From Lampris incognitus (lineage: Eukaryota; Chordata; Actinopteri; Lampriformes; Lampridae), in assembly GCF_029633865.1 (NCBI RefSeq), contig NC_079222.1, positions 35,841,327-35,905,326 on the forward strand: DNA of 64,000 nt, in the 5' to 3' direction. Numbering within the stretch: position 1 is the stretch's first letter; the number at the start of each line of letters is the position of its first letter. Positions 1 through 11,700 of the stretch are shown piece after piece. A program made the translations under genes and the position numbers. A model generated the notes under the pieces. The model made no database searches. It was not told the origin of the DNA and was given only the letters and a program-made list of their open reading frames with translations.

Positions 1-1138
1 CAGAGGCAGGTAGGATTCAGGCACCGCATGTCCACCACCTGCAGTATTCAAAGTGCCTCCGATCCTCCTACTCAACTGTGCTGCTGCTCACTTACCATTC
101 TCATCTTCACTACTTCCTGTATAAGACAGTTAAGAACATTAAATAAGGTTAAGATGACTTACTGCTGTTTGATTTTTGGTGAAATAGCTACTTTTTCTGC
201 ACTAGGGCTAGCGCCCATTATGCATAAAGTAATCCTTTTGAGCCAACCCAATCGGGTGAAAGGATCATACTGATCTTATGTGAGATTTCACCTTGCTGTT
301 CTCATTCAGAGTGCCCAGAACTAATCAGTTCATCTGGATACCAAGTTTAGTGGGAAAATGTTTCAGCACTCACCTGAGTGACTTCGTCAGCACTTGATGC
401 CAGATTCAATCTCACATAAGACAAACATGGTGAACTCAAGATTTGTCACGCTTAGGTTAGCATCACACAACATTTGATGTCTTAATACCTGGAGCAAATG
501 AAGTCTTGAATTCTCCTCGCCCTATCCCTCCACGGCCTGCAGATGACAACAAACACAATTAACATTTAGCAAATGTTTCCAAGGATTATACTCAAGGTTT
601 ATCCTGGTATTTTAAACTTGGGCCCTATTTTCCCATCATTTGGGGTCTAAATGAGTAATAAGGACAATTTTTTGGAATGGTCAAGTATCGAGCTACAACG
701 CTTCAGGCAGCAACGGCAAAATGGGCCGCAATGTAAATGTAAAAAAAAAATAGGGTCTGTAGGTATCCTTTCTGTAGTGTTGTCAAACACTTAATCTGAG
801 CCTGTCAGTAGCAAAATACAAGCCATTTTAATGGACGTACTCTGACAAGCACCAACTGCCCCTTAAGGATAACACTGAAGCCGTTTCACAGCTGCAGACT
901 GAAGCGTTCTCGCTCAATTCTGGACCAATTCCAAACACCTGTCCCCATTATTGATTAGACCACAAATGATGGGAAAATTGGGCTCAGGTTTTAACATACC
1001 AGAATTACCCTCTAATATTAACACTACCAACGTCCTCATTTCCACTGTTCCAGAAGTCTCCTTGATTTCATAGGGATACAAATTCAACTCATTTTCAACT
1101 ACACAACATTTTCAGCTAAAATAAGTGAACATTATCCT
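1..1138. repeat. Left copy of an intragenic tandem duplication in ddx4
   Basis: This segment matches 3376-5139 nearly base for base. It carries equivalents of three exons (1009-1060, 489-536, 96-116) and their introns. Identity stops at about 1138, where a LINE fragment follows. The left end lies outside the window. The main length difference is a foldback element found only in the other copy (about 4158-4747). Confidence 0.85.
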
Positions 1139-4100
1139 ACTACTCTGGGTCCTCCAAGACGAAAGAAGAGCACTACAAAAAACTGAAGTCAAACACCCAA
1201 GCTCAACTCCGCTCCATGGAGGAAGCTTGGTGGCAAAGTAAAGCCCTTGAGATCCAGGGCTACGCAGACCAGAACCACCTCCATGGCTTCTTCTCTGCTA
1301 TCCATGCCATCTACGGGCCCATCAAGACCGTACCACAACCAATGAAAGCAGAGAACAATGTAAAAATTCTGAGGGACAATGTAGCCAGCAGTCAACGATG
1401 GAAACAGCACTTCCACCAGCTCCTCTGCAAACCATCATGAGCGTCTCCGGACTGCCTTCATGAACTACCTACTCTGCCGCAAAAACCATGGATGTCTGCA
1501 CCTCCTTCCACCAAGGAGCTTCAAACAGCGATCGCTCAGATGCATAAAAACAAAGCGGCTGGCCCCGATGGAATCCCTACAGTACTGTACAAGTATGGAA
1601 GACTAGCTCTTCAGAAGCGACTGTATGAAATCATCCTGCAGATCTGGGAAACCCAGACTGCCACAGGCACCTTCCGATTACTGTACGACCCACTGTACCT
1701 GCTGAGCCATGCCGCCCCACTGTGTAAAATTCAAAATGATGCCCAAGTGTTTCAATGATATCTGCCCTCAACACAAGTTAAGCTGCGCAGAAATGATGAA
1801 GAATACTACAACCTTCATCAAACGCTCTTCATCTTTCCCATGGTAACCTGTAGGAACAGACAGGATTCCTACCAGGAAGGGGAAAACAACACTCATGGCT
1901 GCTTTTAATATCCATTTAATAATTTATGAGGGCTATTACCTCCAAATCTAGCTCTTTTACTCTGTCCACCACCTTTAACCGATTTTAAGTTATTAGGTTG
2001 TCTTAATACTTGTCAACTTGTTTTACAGTTAGCTGATGTTAACAGCATTCAATTGACATAGGAAAAAAAAAGAAGCTTAGGTCTTGGGTCCAGTACAAAC
2101 AGAAGAACAATTTGGAGACATTTTATTTCAAGGTATATTCTTAAATCAGGACTTATAACCTTAAATAAAGAAATTCAAGCGTGAGGCTTTTAACATTGCT
2201 TCAATGAGGCATCAATTCACTTCAGAGTTCTCTCACCTCTTGAGTGCACCCGTCTTAAACTCACAATACCAACTTTGTGCTTTCACTTAAATCCAAGGGT
2301 GCTAATTTTATACAACATTACAAAGTGATATTCTTTAATACTGAAGGAAATGTTATACTTTACACAATGGTAACAGGGTGTGGAATCAACTTACCTTGGC
2401 CTCCTCTTCTTCCATGGCCACCACCTGTTCCACAGAAACCAAAACACCTGAGTTTGTTTGAATGAAGGGAAAACATTCATTTACAGCCTATGAAACCATC
2501 AAGTTCACCATTTCAATTAATAACAAACCTCTAGAAGGCTGAGAGAAACCGCAAGCTCCACTTTCATTCCTTCCATCTCCTGTGAAATAAAAGGCAGCTC
2601 CTCCAAATTCCATGAAGGAGTAAAACAAATACTGCAATATTAAATAAGGTGCGTGCTAATAAAATAAACCAGTCGTCCCCTTACAATGGCAAGCAACTTT
2701 ACCTCTTCTGAAGCCACCACCATACTTAAACTCTCTGTCCCCCCTGGTGGAAACATCAATATTGACCAAAGGGGGAAAAAACCCACCTCAATTAAATGTA
2801 AAAACTTTCTTGCAATACTGAGGAACTCGTGAATTTTTTTCTTTCCATCCATCTTTTCCAGATAATGCACATAAAAATACTTTGATGGACCGAACCCCCC
2901 CCCCCCACCCCCCGTTTTTGAATAAACAGGGAAATTAACTGCAAGCAATTTATCATTATTCAAACTAAAACTTCATGATCATGACAGCCCTAGCATGTCT
3001 TAGAAAACTTAGCACTTGATTCAAGATATCATGCAATATTTAAACATAAGGAATACATCGTTATTCAAAATTAGTCATATGAAATTCCATCTTAAACCAG
3101 CTTTAAAATATTCCAGCGCTACAAACAAAGGGTACCTCAAAACCATGATAAGGTTGTCAGAGCCTTAACAGATAAGACTTGCTCACACTTGGTAGGCAGT
3201 AACAAGCTCATGAAAGAGTTTTTCTACGATTAAATACAAGAATTGTTTCTCACAGTATATCAAGTACAACAGTCATAGCCGGTCTCACCTCTGCCACCTC
3301 TTCTTCTCATGCCTTGTCCTCGTCCACTGTTCCAGGATCCGACATCTAAATTACAGAAGATGAGGCCAAGGAGTCAGAGGCAGGTAGGATTCAGGCACCG
3401 CATGTCCACCACCTGCAGTATTCAAAGTGCCTCCGATCCTCCTACTCCACTGTGCTGCTGCTCACTTACCATTCTCATCTTCATTACTCCCTGGAAAAGA
3501 CAGTTAAGAACGTTAAATAAGGTTAAGATGACTTACTGCTGTTTGATTTTTTGGTGAAATAGCTACTTTTGTTGCAACAGGGCTAGCGCCCATTATGCAT
3601 AAAGTAATCCTTTTGAGCCAACCCAATCGGGTGAAAGGATCATACTGATCTTATGTGAGATTTCACCTCGCTGCTCTCATTCAGAGTGCCCAGAAAAGTC
3701 TAATCAGTTCATCTGGACACCAAGTTTAGTGGGAAAATGTTTCATCACTCACCTGAGTGACTTCGTCAGCACTTGATGACAGATTCAATCTCACACAAGA
3801 CAAACATGGTGAACTCAAGATTTGTCACGCTTAGGAAGTTAGCATTACACAACATTTGATGTCTTAATACCTGAAGCAAATGAAGTCTTGAATTCTCCTC
3901 CCCCTCTCCCTCCACGGCCTGCAGATGACAGCAAAAAAAAATAACATTTGGGAAATGTTTCCAAGGATTATACTCAAGGTTTATCCTGGTATTTTAAACT
4001 TGGGCCCTATTTTCCCATCATTTGGGGTCTAAATTACTAATAAGGACAATTTTTTGGAATGGTCAAGTATCGAGCTACAACGCTTCAGGTAGCAACGGCA

Positions 4101-5836
4101 AAATGGGCTGCAATGTAAATGTCCAAAAAAAGAGGGTCTGTAGGTATCCTTTCTGTATGTCTGTGAATGTTCTCATTCATCCAGGTCATGGTTATCCAAA
4201 GGAGTTGAATCAAGTGCAACTGGAGTTGGTGTATACCCGTGAAGACATTTCGCCTCTCATCCAAGAGGCTTCATCAGTTCGTGCCTTTCTGACTAGACCA
4301 AGCTAGTCTGACTGGCTGGTGAGGAAACTCAGATATTTATCCTCTTTGGAGTCGTTATCAGAGCTACTGATGTCTATGGTTCTTTGTGTTCCGATGTTTA
4401 CCCACGCCCGTCGTTATCAGAGCTATTGACGTGCATGGCTCTTTTTGATCCGATGTTCTTGGGCCCAACGACCGTCGCTGCTTAACATCGGATCACAAAG
4501 AGCCATGGACATCAATAGCTCTGATAACGACGGGCGTGGCTAAACATCGGAACACAAAGAGCCATGGACATCAATAGCTCTGATAACGACTGCAAAGAGG
4601 ATAAATATCTTGAGTTTCATCACCAGCCAGTCAGACTAGCTTGGTCTAGTCAGAAAGGCACGAACTGATGAAGCCTCTTGGATGAGAGGCGAAACGTCTT
4701 CACGGATATATACCAAGTCCAGTTGCACTTGATTCAATTCCTTTGGATATCCTTTCTGTTGTATTGTCAGACACTTAATCTGAGCCTGTCAGTAGCAAAA
4801 TACAAGCCATTTTAGTGGACGTAATCTGACAAGTGCCAACTGCCCCTTAAGGATAACATTGCAGCTGTTTCGCAGCTGCAGACTGAAGTTTTCTCGCTCA
4901 ATTCTGGACCAATTCCAAACATCTGTCCCCATTATTGATTACACCATAAACGATGGGGAAATTGGGCTCAGGTTTTAACATACCGGAATTACCCTCTTCC
5001 AATATTAACCCTGCCAAAGTCCTCACTTCCACTGTTCCAGGAGTCTCCTTGATTTCATAGGGATACAAATCCAACTCATTTTCAACTACACAACATTTTC
5101 AGCTAAAATAAGTGAACATTATCCTACTACTCCTGGTCCAGAATCCTTTACTGTTCCATGAAGATGTTTTACAAGGTGCTAGAAGAAAATACGGTAACAC
5201 TTTAGTATGGGGAACATATTCTAAGTAACAAAAACTTAATTTAGAGTAATTTAACACTATTAACACTTGTAGTTTTGTGTTTTGTTATGTAAGAACAGAC
5301 CATATTCATTAAGTGTTAGTAATGGAGAATAACTCTTCTTGTGGTACTACCACCTTATAAAGTCCATACTAAGCAAAGCATATTGAGATGGTACTACTAA
5401 TAAGCAATAATTCTGAGGTTATAGAGGGAAAACTCATAGTTAATGGCTTACTGGTTTTATGATAAGGCCATGCAGAATACGGCATTAATGAGTACGTAAT
5501 GATGACCAATTAAGAGCCAATATGTTGCTAATGTGCATGCTAATAAGCACCTAATTAATGGTGACTATGTTCCCCATACTAAAGTGTTACCGAAAATACT
5601 TCTCTTAAATTTTAACAAATGACTCAAAAGATCACTGAAACGTTCTTCCAAAGCAGTTGTCACAATAACGCCCAAAGAAATATACTCACCACCAAAAGTA
5701 GGAGTGTGGCTTGTGGCTGCACTGGTGACTTCCTGTGAATAAACAGGCGCTGGCGGTTTCACTTGTCTCATTCAAATTGGAAACTTCCAGCATATTTCAC
5801 TTACCTCTTCCTCCCAGTCTTGCATGTTCAATACTT
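96..5836 (-). CDS. ddx4: ddx4 (vasa) DEAD-box RNA helicase, N-terminal exons only (partial)
   Basis: This is the 5' part of a germline RNA helicase gene; the helicase core lies left of the window. The first coding exon (5805-5825) follows a good acceptor (exon begins 5836) and encodes MQDWEEE before a GTAAGT donor. Exon 2 (5690-5732) encodes an EVTSAATS...TFGG segment. Further small exons encode Gly/Arg-rich stretches: 4993-5047, 3871-3918, 3470-3490, 3289-3345, 2529-2579, 2395-2424, 1009-1060, 489-536 and 96-116. Most are phase 1 at both ends, so they can be skipped or repeated without a frameshift. An acidic W-E-E-E start followed by RGG repeats is the known layout of fish Vasa N-termini. 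The exon at 4993-5047 leaves phase 2, so its donor, or its use, is uncertain. The acceptor before 5836 implies an untranslated exon further upstream. The gene name is inferred from this architecture; no helicase motif is visible. Confidence 0.72.
1150..1760 (+). mobile_element. Non-LTR retrotransposon fragment (LINE RT region)
   Basis: Two broken frames (1216-1440 and 1492-1758) read like a LINE ORF2. The first has a WWQSKALEIQGYADQN...AIYGP linker. The second has the KNKAAGPDGIPTVLYKYG motif that opens many LINE reverse transcriptase domains. The fragment is truncated at both ends and lies inside a ddx4 intron. It abuts the duplication boundary at about 1138. Confidence 0.75.
2395..2424 (-). 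CDS. ddx4: ddx4 RGG exon (GGGHGRRGGQ)
   Basis: This 30-nt exon has a ctgtggaacag acceptor and a GTAAGT donor, phase 1 at both ends, and encodes a pure Gly/Arg/His repeat. An alternative upstream acceptor at 2447 would lengthen it to 53 nt but needs phase 2 entry. It lies in the single-copy middle part of the locus, as does the next exon at 2529-2579. Confidence 0.6.
2529..2579 (-). CDS. ddx4: ddx4 exon (GDGRNESGACGFSQPSR)
   Basis: This 51-nt exon has a strong acceptor (ttttatttcacag) and a GTTTGT donor, phase 1-1. It encodes a Gly/Ser/Asn linker like those between the zinc-knuckle-like or RGG units in Vasa N-termini. Confidence 0.58.
3289..3345 (-). CDS. ddx4: ddx4 RGG exon (WNSGRGQGMRRRGGRG)
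   Basis: This 57-nt exon runs from a taatttag acceptor to a GTGAGA donor, phase 1-1. It encodes DVGSWNSGRGQGMRRRGGR. The SWNSG core recurs in the exon at 4993-5047, which suggests old exon amplification. Confidence 0.62.
3376..5139. repeat. Right copy of the ddx4 intragenic duplication
   Basis: This is the partner of 1-1138. It carries exons 4993-5047, 3871-3918 (48 nt, RGGRGGGEFKTSFAS) and 3470-3490 (21 nt, SNEDEN). All three have an equivalent of similar or identical length in the left copy. The order along the gene is right copy, then unique middle exons, then left copy. Confidence 0.85.
4158..4747. mobile_element. Long foldback (inverted-repeat) element in ddx4 intron
   Basis: The left arm from about 4190 (ccaaaggagttgaatcaag...) reappears as the reverse complement ending near 4747 (...cttgattcaattcctttgg). 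Arms of about 200 bp pair, including the gatgagaggcgaaac segment. The centre holds several inverted copies of a cgttatcagagct motif. The flanking sequence tatcctttctgt occurs on both sides (4145 and 4748), consistent with a target duplication. The left ddx4 copy lacks it (near 775), so it inserted after the duplication. The family is not named here. Confidence 0.75.
5193..5591. mobile_element. hAT-type MITE in ddx4 intron 2, 8-bp TSD
   Basis: A 399-bp element has perfect terminal inverted repeats: ggtaacactttagtatgggg at the left and its reverse complement at the right. The 8-bp direct repeat gaaaatac flanks it (5185-5192 and 5592-5599). An 8-bp duplication is typical of the hAT superfamily. 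It has no coding capacity. Confidence 0.85.
5690..5732 (-). CDS. ddx4: ddx4 exon 2
   Basis: The acceptor tttattcacag joins in frame to MQDWEEE. Fourteen codons plus one base encode a Thr/Ser-rich stretch ending TPTFGG, and the donor is GTGAGT. The exon enters in phase 0 and leaves in phase 1, which sets the phase used by most later RGG exons. Confidence 0.7.
5805..5825 (-). CDS. ddx4: ddx4 first coding exon
   Basis: The ATG is at 5825. Seven codons (MQDWEEE) end in phase 0 at a GAAGAG|GTAAGTG donor. The exon begins at 5836 after a cacacag acceptor, so 11 nt of 5' UTR precede the ATG and an upstream non-coding exon is expected to the right, probably in the CpG-containing stretch around 6100-6660. 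Confidence 0.75.
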
Positions 5837-5838
5837 CT

Positions 5839-7380
5839 GTGTGAGAAGCAATAATTGAATAGATCAGAGTTGGCAATGTACAGCATTTTGAAGAGGAAAA
5901 ACAGCAAGGCACCCCTTGTCTAATCTCTCCATATCTACTTCAGACCAACTCCAATACATGTTTGAAACTCAAATGTCACATTTTCTAACTCTGTGTCCGC
6001 ACTAGATCTCTGCGAAGCTCACGCAATTGCTATATGCAATAAAGGTATTACAGACAGTAATTGCGATTGCAATATTGTCAATTTTGCTAATATTTAAAAG
6101 CTTCGGCCAGGTCGACCCAAGGTTTGAAGGTCGTCGCCATTTTGAATGCGTTAGGCTAACACGCGGCAGTAATCTCACGTTAGGGTGAAGAAACTTGACC
6201 ACCTAACTTCTTCACAGGCCACTCAAAACGGGTAAATGAATGTAAATTAAATTATTCGAGGTTAAATGTGGAACTTTTAAGACCAACTCATTCGACTTAG
6301 GAGGGCTTAGAGAGCAGCGAACACGACCGTCAACGCTCCCGTTAGCTAACACGTCAGCGAGCTGCCCAGAGTCACATTCCTTTCAAGGTCAACTAACGTG
6401 AATTAACACTCTGTAGTTTTTCCTTTGAGTGGTCGCCAACGACACAGACTGACGCAGAACAACAACAAAACTTTTTGAAATACTTTCCTGTTCGTTTCAT
6501 TACATTTGTAGACGTCTGTCGCGATATCCTCAACGGTGTCTCGAAGCGGATCTATGACCTGTCTCGGCGGAAGCAGACTGCTCTCCATCACCGCCTCAGT
6601 GGATCGGCGCATGCGCAGATGACACCTAGCGTATACCTCCGCAGACAGCAAGGCCGGAAAATAAATGAATAAACAAATAAGTAGGGGAACGTTGGTAGAA
6701 TAAGTTTGAGATCCACTAAAGGATGTGAGAAGTAGCTGTTTTTGGCTGAACCAGCCAGCGGGACCAGCCCTACAAACGCCAATGTCCCCAGCTGAGTATC
6801 CTTTCTAAAATGATAAGCCAAACCCTCCATTCAGCCTGGGAAAAAGAGGATTCTCCCCTCCATCTTGCTCTCTTCAAGCTCTTGCTTTTTCTTTTTTTTC
6901 TTATTGGACGGTACAGTGTCCTCTTGAGGTTTTTGGGGCCTCTGACTTGCTGGGAGAAGCTGGTCTGAGCCCCAGCTGTGGAACTCATTCATTTCTGAAG
7001 AACTGCAACATCCGAAAGGTCTCTCGCTGAGTCTCTCATGTCTTATAGCCAATTATGCAAGTATTACAAATGCTAGATTTCATCTCTCATAGAGACACTG
7101 AGTTTCTTTTGCGAACTTCACATTTCAGTCTTCGCAGGCCTTTAACAATCTTCCTTCACTCTCTCTCTTCCCTTTCAGTTTCACCCCCCCTCCCATGACT
7201 CAGGGGAGTCAAAAAGAAAATCTACATTACATCACAGTTTTCACCTTTGGTCTTGGCTCTTACAATTTCATCTAATGTGTGTAATATCTTAAATTTCTTT
7301 ACAGTAATAAAATTGCTATATTGCTTGCAGTCAAATTCCCACACAGGACTTACAAGAACAAGAAATGAAGAGCAGACACA
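5839..7380. other. Upstream region of ddx4, no confident gene
   Basis: 6100-6660 is relatively rich in CpG and probably holds the ddx4 promoter and an untranslated exon, but no exact start can be fixed. 6800-6990 has a minus-strand open stretch (SSEMNEFHSWGSDQ...KKKKKKQELEESK) that could be an exon of an unidentified gene; splice sites are not convincing. The rest shows no recognisable coding signal. Confidence 0.35.
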
Positions 7381-7388
7381 TTTAAGAA

Positions 7389-7652
7389 AGAAAAGAAAGC
7401 CACTTTATTTGGTCATTGTACAGGTTACGATGAAATGTGTTTTCTCTGCATGTGTAACCATCCTATTGTATAGGAGCAGTGGGCAGCTGCAGCACCTGGG
7501 GACCAACTCCAGTTCTTCTTTCCATTGCTCAGGGACACAGGCAGGAGTATTAACCCTCACATGCAGGTCTTTTTGATAGTGGAAGGAAACCGGAGCACCC
7601 GGAGGAAACCCACGCAGACACGGGGAGAACATGCAAACTCCACACAGAAGTC
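7389..7652 (-). mobile_element. V-SINE remnant (central domain and tail)
   Basis: On the minus strand this holds the segment tgcatgttctccccgtg followed by gtgggtttcctccgggtgct. This is the conserved central domain of vertebrate V-SINEs such as Mermaid. The tRNA-like head is missing. Better-preserved relatives lie at 23700 and 50256. Confidence 0.7.
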
Positions 7653-8333
7653 AGTGTTGGTGGGGTTTCTTACTTGTGCGTGGTGCAGTTTGTGCTCCAC
7701 AGGACTTTGGGTGCCTTTGGATGAAACCCAGGACTCGGTGTTCCCTGGTAGAGCCTGGACATCCTCAGCGTCTCCACTCAGAGAGCTCTGCCTCTCCTTT
7801 GAGATGACGTCCACATTAGTTTGGACTTTACAGTACTGCTCCAATAGTCTGCCACTCTCTTGCATTGCTTGCTCCCTGCATGGGACAGAAATCTATCATT
7901 CCATTACAGTCTATTTCACTCTATTTCATATTTATTTTCAGTCTATTTCATATGTATCATCTTTCATCAATCACCTTTTTTCCAAACAAAAAACAAAATG
8001 GTTGTTATCATTCTTAATCTTTACTAGTGGGGAATACATGGGTAATGCCTTACTTAGGGTGAGGAGCTCGGAGTAGAACTTGTTGACAACTTGTTGTCAA
8101 TTAGTCAATAAAGGAAAAAAATACAAACTAAAAAAAAAAAGAAGGTCGGAGACGCAGGCGGGCGACAATGAAACACGATTGACAGGAAACATTTCCAGTT
8201 GTTGGTAAGAGAGGGACCTGCAACGGGCCACTTGCTCCCCCTTCCTCTTTCGTTTCATATATTGGTTATCTGTCATCCATTTTGTTTCAAACGTTAAAGC
8301 CAATTAAACCATTTCACCGATTTCTTTATCTTT

Positions 8334-8366
<33 letters not shown>

Positions 8367-8715
8367 GTAATAATAATAATAGCTTTGTTTTGCTTATGAA
8401 TCGCCGTGACCGTCTAATGAGAAATAACGTCCAGACATGTGACTAGCCTCCCTGACAACAAAGGTGTCACTCACAGTGATTGACATTTGTAGAGGCGAAT
8501 CAAAATGGACATACCGCTCGTACACCGGTAAGCCAATGATATGCGCGTATCCCCAGCCCGAAGGATTTAGACCAGTCAAATTTCTCAGTGTCAGAATGAG
8601 GGTGGCGCTAAAAAGAGCCTGGGGCGGGTCTTCGTAAGAGCGCGTCAGGTCGCTGTTGCCTAGCAACAAAATTCTTGGTTTGGCAGTTTTGACGACGCTA
8701 AACAAAACACGAACG
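7653..8715. other. Intergenic stretch before the lectin gene
   Basis: No gene is seen. A (TAA)n microsatellite lies at about 8335-8380. The last 300 bases contain several CpGs and probably the lectin promoter; no clear TATA box was identified. Confidence 0.4.
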
Positions 8716-11700
8716 ATGACTTCCACAAACGTGTTTCAAGAGCTGGACAGCAATTCAAACCCGGGTTCGAGGTAAGCAGAAATCACCTGAGGACTTTTAG
8801 CCATTTAAAAACGGCCAACGGTGCATTTTTCAAGTTTAGGCAGCTACCGAGCCAGCTCGTCTTGTCGAAGTTCGGCGTTTGCTAATCGGGCTAGCTAGCT
8901 TTTCATGACGCTAAAGCGGGCTCGTTTTGTCCTGTTCACAACCAGCAATGTCACCCGGAGCCTTGGGTCGGGGTTTAAGTGTTGACACAGCTCAACTTCA
9001 CTTCTCTTGATCAACATGGTGAGCTTGGCCTGCCAGCTAACTGGTTCAGGCGCTGTCTGCGGTGCCTGCGGAAGTGTGTGAGCGCCCTCAAACCCTCCCT
9101 GAATATCTGCTAGTCGAGAATGTGGCTGCAGAACCTCTTTGTTCTGGCTAAAGGAAGAGGCACATTTTCCCCGTTGCTAGGAGACCTGCTGATCTGGGCG
9201 GTACCGTTAAAACATGTCTGTCGTGTTGCGCCTCGGAAAAGATTTCCTCGCTAAAATTGTCTTAACAAGTGTGAGCCACGCCCCCTTTCTGTAACCTCGC
9301 TTACAAAATAAAAAACAGTATACTTGAAGTTTATTTTATTAAGTAAACTTCAAGTAAAGTTCAAGTTCGTTTGCTAGTAGTATACTTGTAAGTATACTTA
9401 AGTATAATTTTGTTTAGTATATCTCTGATAAGTACTTAAAAAGTAAACTGAAAGTATACTCACTGTTTTCTTGTTTAAAATAAGTATACTAATAGCAAAC
9501 TTGAATAAACTACTTTTTTTGTAAGGACTAACTACATACACACCCACAGAGTTGTAGTTATAAAAGATGGTCAAACCAAATTCAGCGGTCCAGTCATCTG
9601 GTCTTTAGCTGTCTCTCACATGTTTGATGTAGAACTTCCTATATCCCTGCTCAACTTCCATGCACACAAGTATCCAGTTTTGAATGGGAGCCGGCTGTCC
9701 AGTCGCTGCTGTCCAGCGCCTGTAAATACTGCACCTCCTCGGTGGTAGTCATGGTGCGTCTGAAACGGCGGCTGTACCCACACATGTTGGAAATAACACC
9801 TGAAAAACAAAACGGAAAACACATGTTGCTAATCTAACAAACCTAACAAGGCCTATAAAACGTGAAATGTAAAAAAAAGAAGTCAACCTTGCGAAGGAAA
9901 GGACGCGACCAACACACATCATAGGGACATGGCGCGCACGATGACGCGCGGTCATTTTGACCGCTCATGGTCGTTTTTACACCTTATAACTTTTTTTGTG
10001 CAATTGATCTAAAAGTCTTTTTAATGCAATTATATACAATTTTAGGAGCATCCAGGTAGCGGTAGGTCTATCTTTTTCCCCCCACAAAGTTATTAAACTT
10101 TGAAAATCCAAAACAGTCAAAATGACCCCCATGGTCGTTCTAGTAGTTTTTAACGTTTAAAGTGTTAAAGTAAAGAATTGTGTTACACAACAAGAAAAGA
10201 TGGCAAAAAATGTTGTCAGAACTTTTGCACATGCATTAGGTTTGAATACGTGCCTTGATAATGCCAAAATGTTGGGCCTAGTTCTTAACATACATGAAAA
10301 ATAGAGAACTGCGATGGTGTTTTGTGTCTTGCTTACCAAGGCGTCCAAATCCTGGGCCCTGAATCATGAGACGTATTGAACCGTGAAATTAGTGAATCGC
10401 CCAACCCTAGTGAATATATAGTGTGTACTTCTGGTACATCAGATAATATGGTGTAATATAATGGGAGTATATAGCATTGTATATGGGCATGATGGGTCGT
10501 GGTATTGGTAATATGGTATAGTGTATGGGCCGTATCGTATATAAGCAATATGGTATAATATATGAGCATAGGTTGTTGATTACTCAACCATAACAAAACT
10601 CTGTATTGCAGCGCCACACCTATATTACATACACGCTTGTCTCCAGTGTCCTGTTGTTGTTCCATTTATTTCTTCTGTTTTTTTGTTTTGTTTTGTTTTG
10701 GGTTTTTTTGTGTGAGTGATTTCTGCAAGTGCTAGAAGCTGCTGTGTACTGGAGTCAAATTCCTCGTGTGCATAGGCACACTTGGCCAATAAAGAAACAC
10801 ATCAGACAATTTATTAAGTCAAGCAGAGCATTTTATGTCTTACAACATGACTGGAGGGGGACTTGAAGCTGTGATCATGTACAGAAATCTGTCAGCTCTT
10901 GTCAACGCCAGGAGGGTCAGGGTCTGTGTTTGTAGCTGCGTACTACACCTAATACAGCTTGTGCACCAGATAGCTACTTGTTACAGACAGCTAGCTGGTT
11001 TTGATGAGAAAGCCCCCAATATATGCCCTTACTGGACATCAGTGTCAGCAGCCTTCTTCCTGTCTTCACTGTTTCATGTTGTCCGCTGAGTGATTTTTGA
11101 TCTCTGCTTATTTTTGGTCTTTGTCTTTCATCTAGACATATAAGTGATGAGTGGTGTCCAGAACAGGTTAATCCACAAGACAATCACAACACAAACCAGG
11201 AGACCCAGCAGTGGAGAGAAGAGCGACGCAGGGAACGATGCTGCAAAATTATATTTGCAGTTCTGATCACCCTCTTTGTTGGGGCTGTGCTTGCTCAGGC
11301 CACATTTCTCCCAGCTCTGGTGGCAGAATATAAAATTCTTAATCTAGAGATAGAGAGAGATGATACCATCCACCAGGTGAACCTGACATCCACCCAACAG
11401 AAACTAGAACTCTGCTCAACATCAAAAACAAATGTTGCAGCAGAGGCCAGACAACTGAGGACCATCCTTTCTTTAAAGGAAGTGCCTCTCTGTGATCTGG
11501 ACACCCTGCAGTGTAGGCGCTGCCCATTAGGCTGGGAGGAGCACAGATCACAATGCTACATCCTTTCCCTGCACACCAAAAACTGGCAAGCCTCTCGCAG
11601 GGAATGTCTGGACATGGGGGCAGACTTGGCAGTAATTAGGGATGAGGAAGATCAAGTCTTCCTTATCAATTTTACTGTCCAGTTCTACCAGCGCCGCCCC

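Noticed and set aside
10333-10665. Minus-strand frame of 110 codons rich in Tyr/Thr/His
   Set aside because: It lies over degenerate gtatggtataata-like sequence in the lectin intron, with biased composition and no homology.
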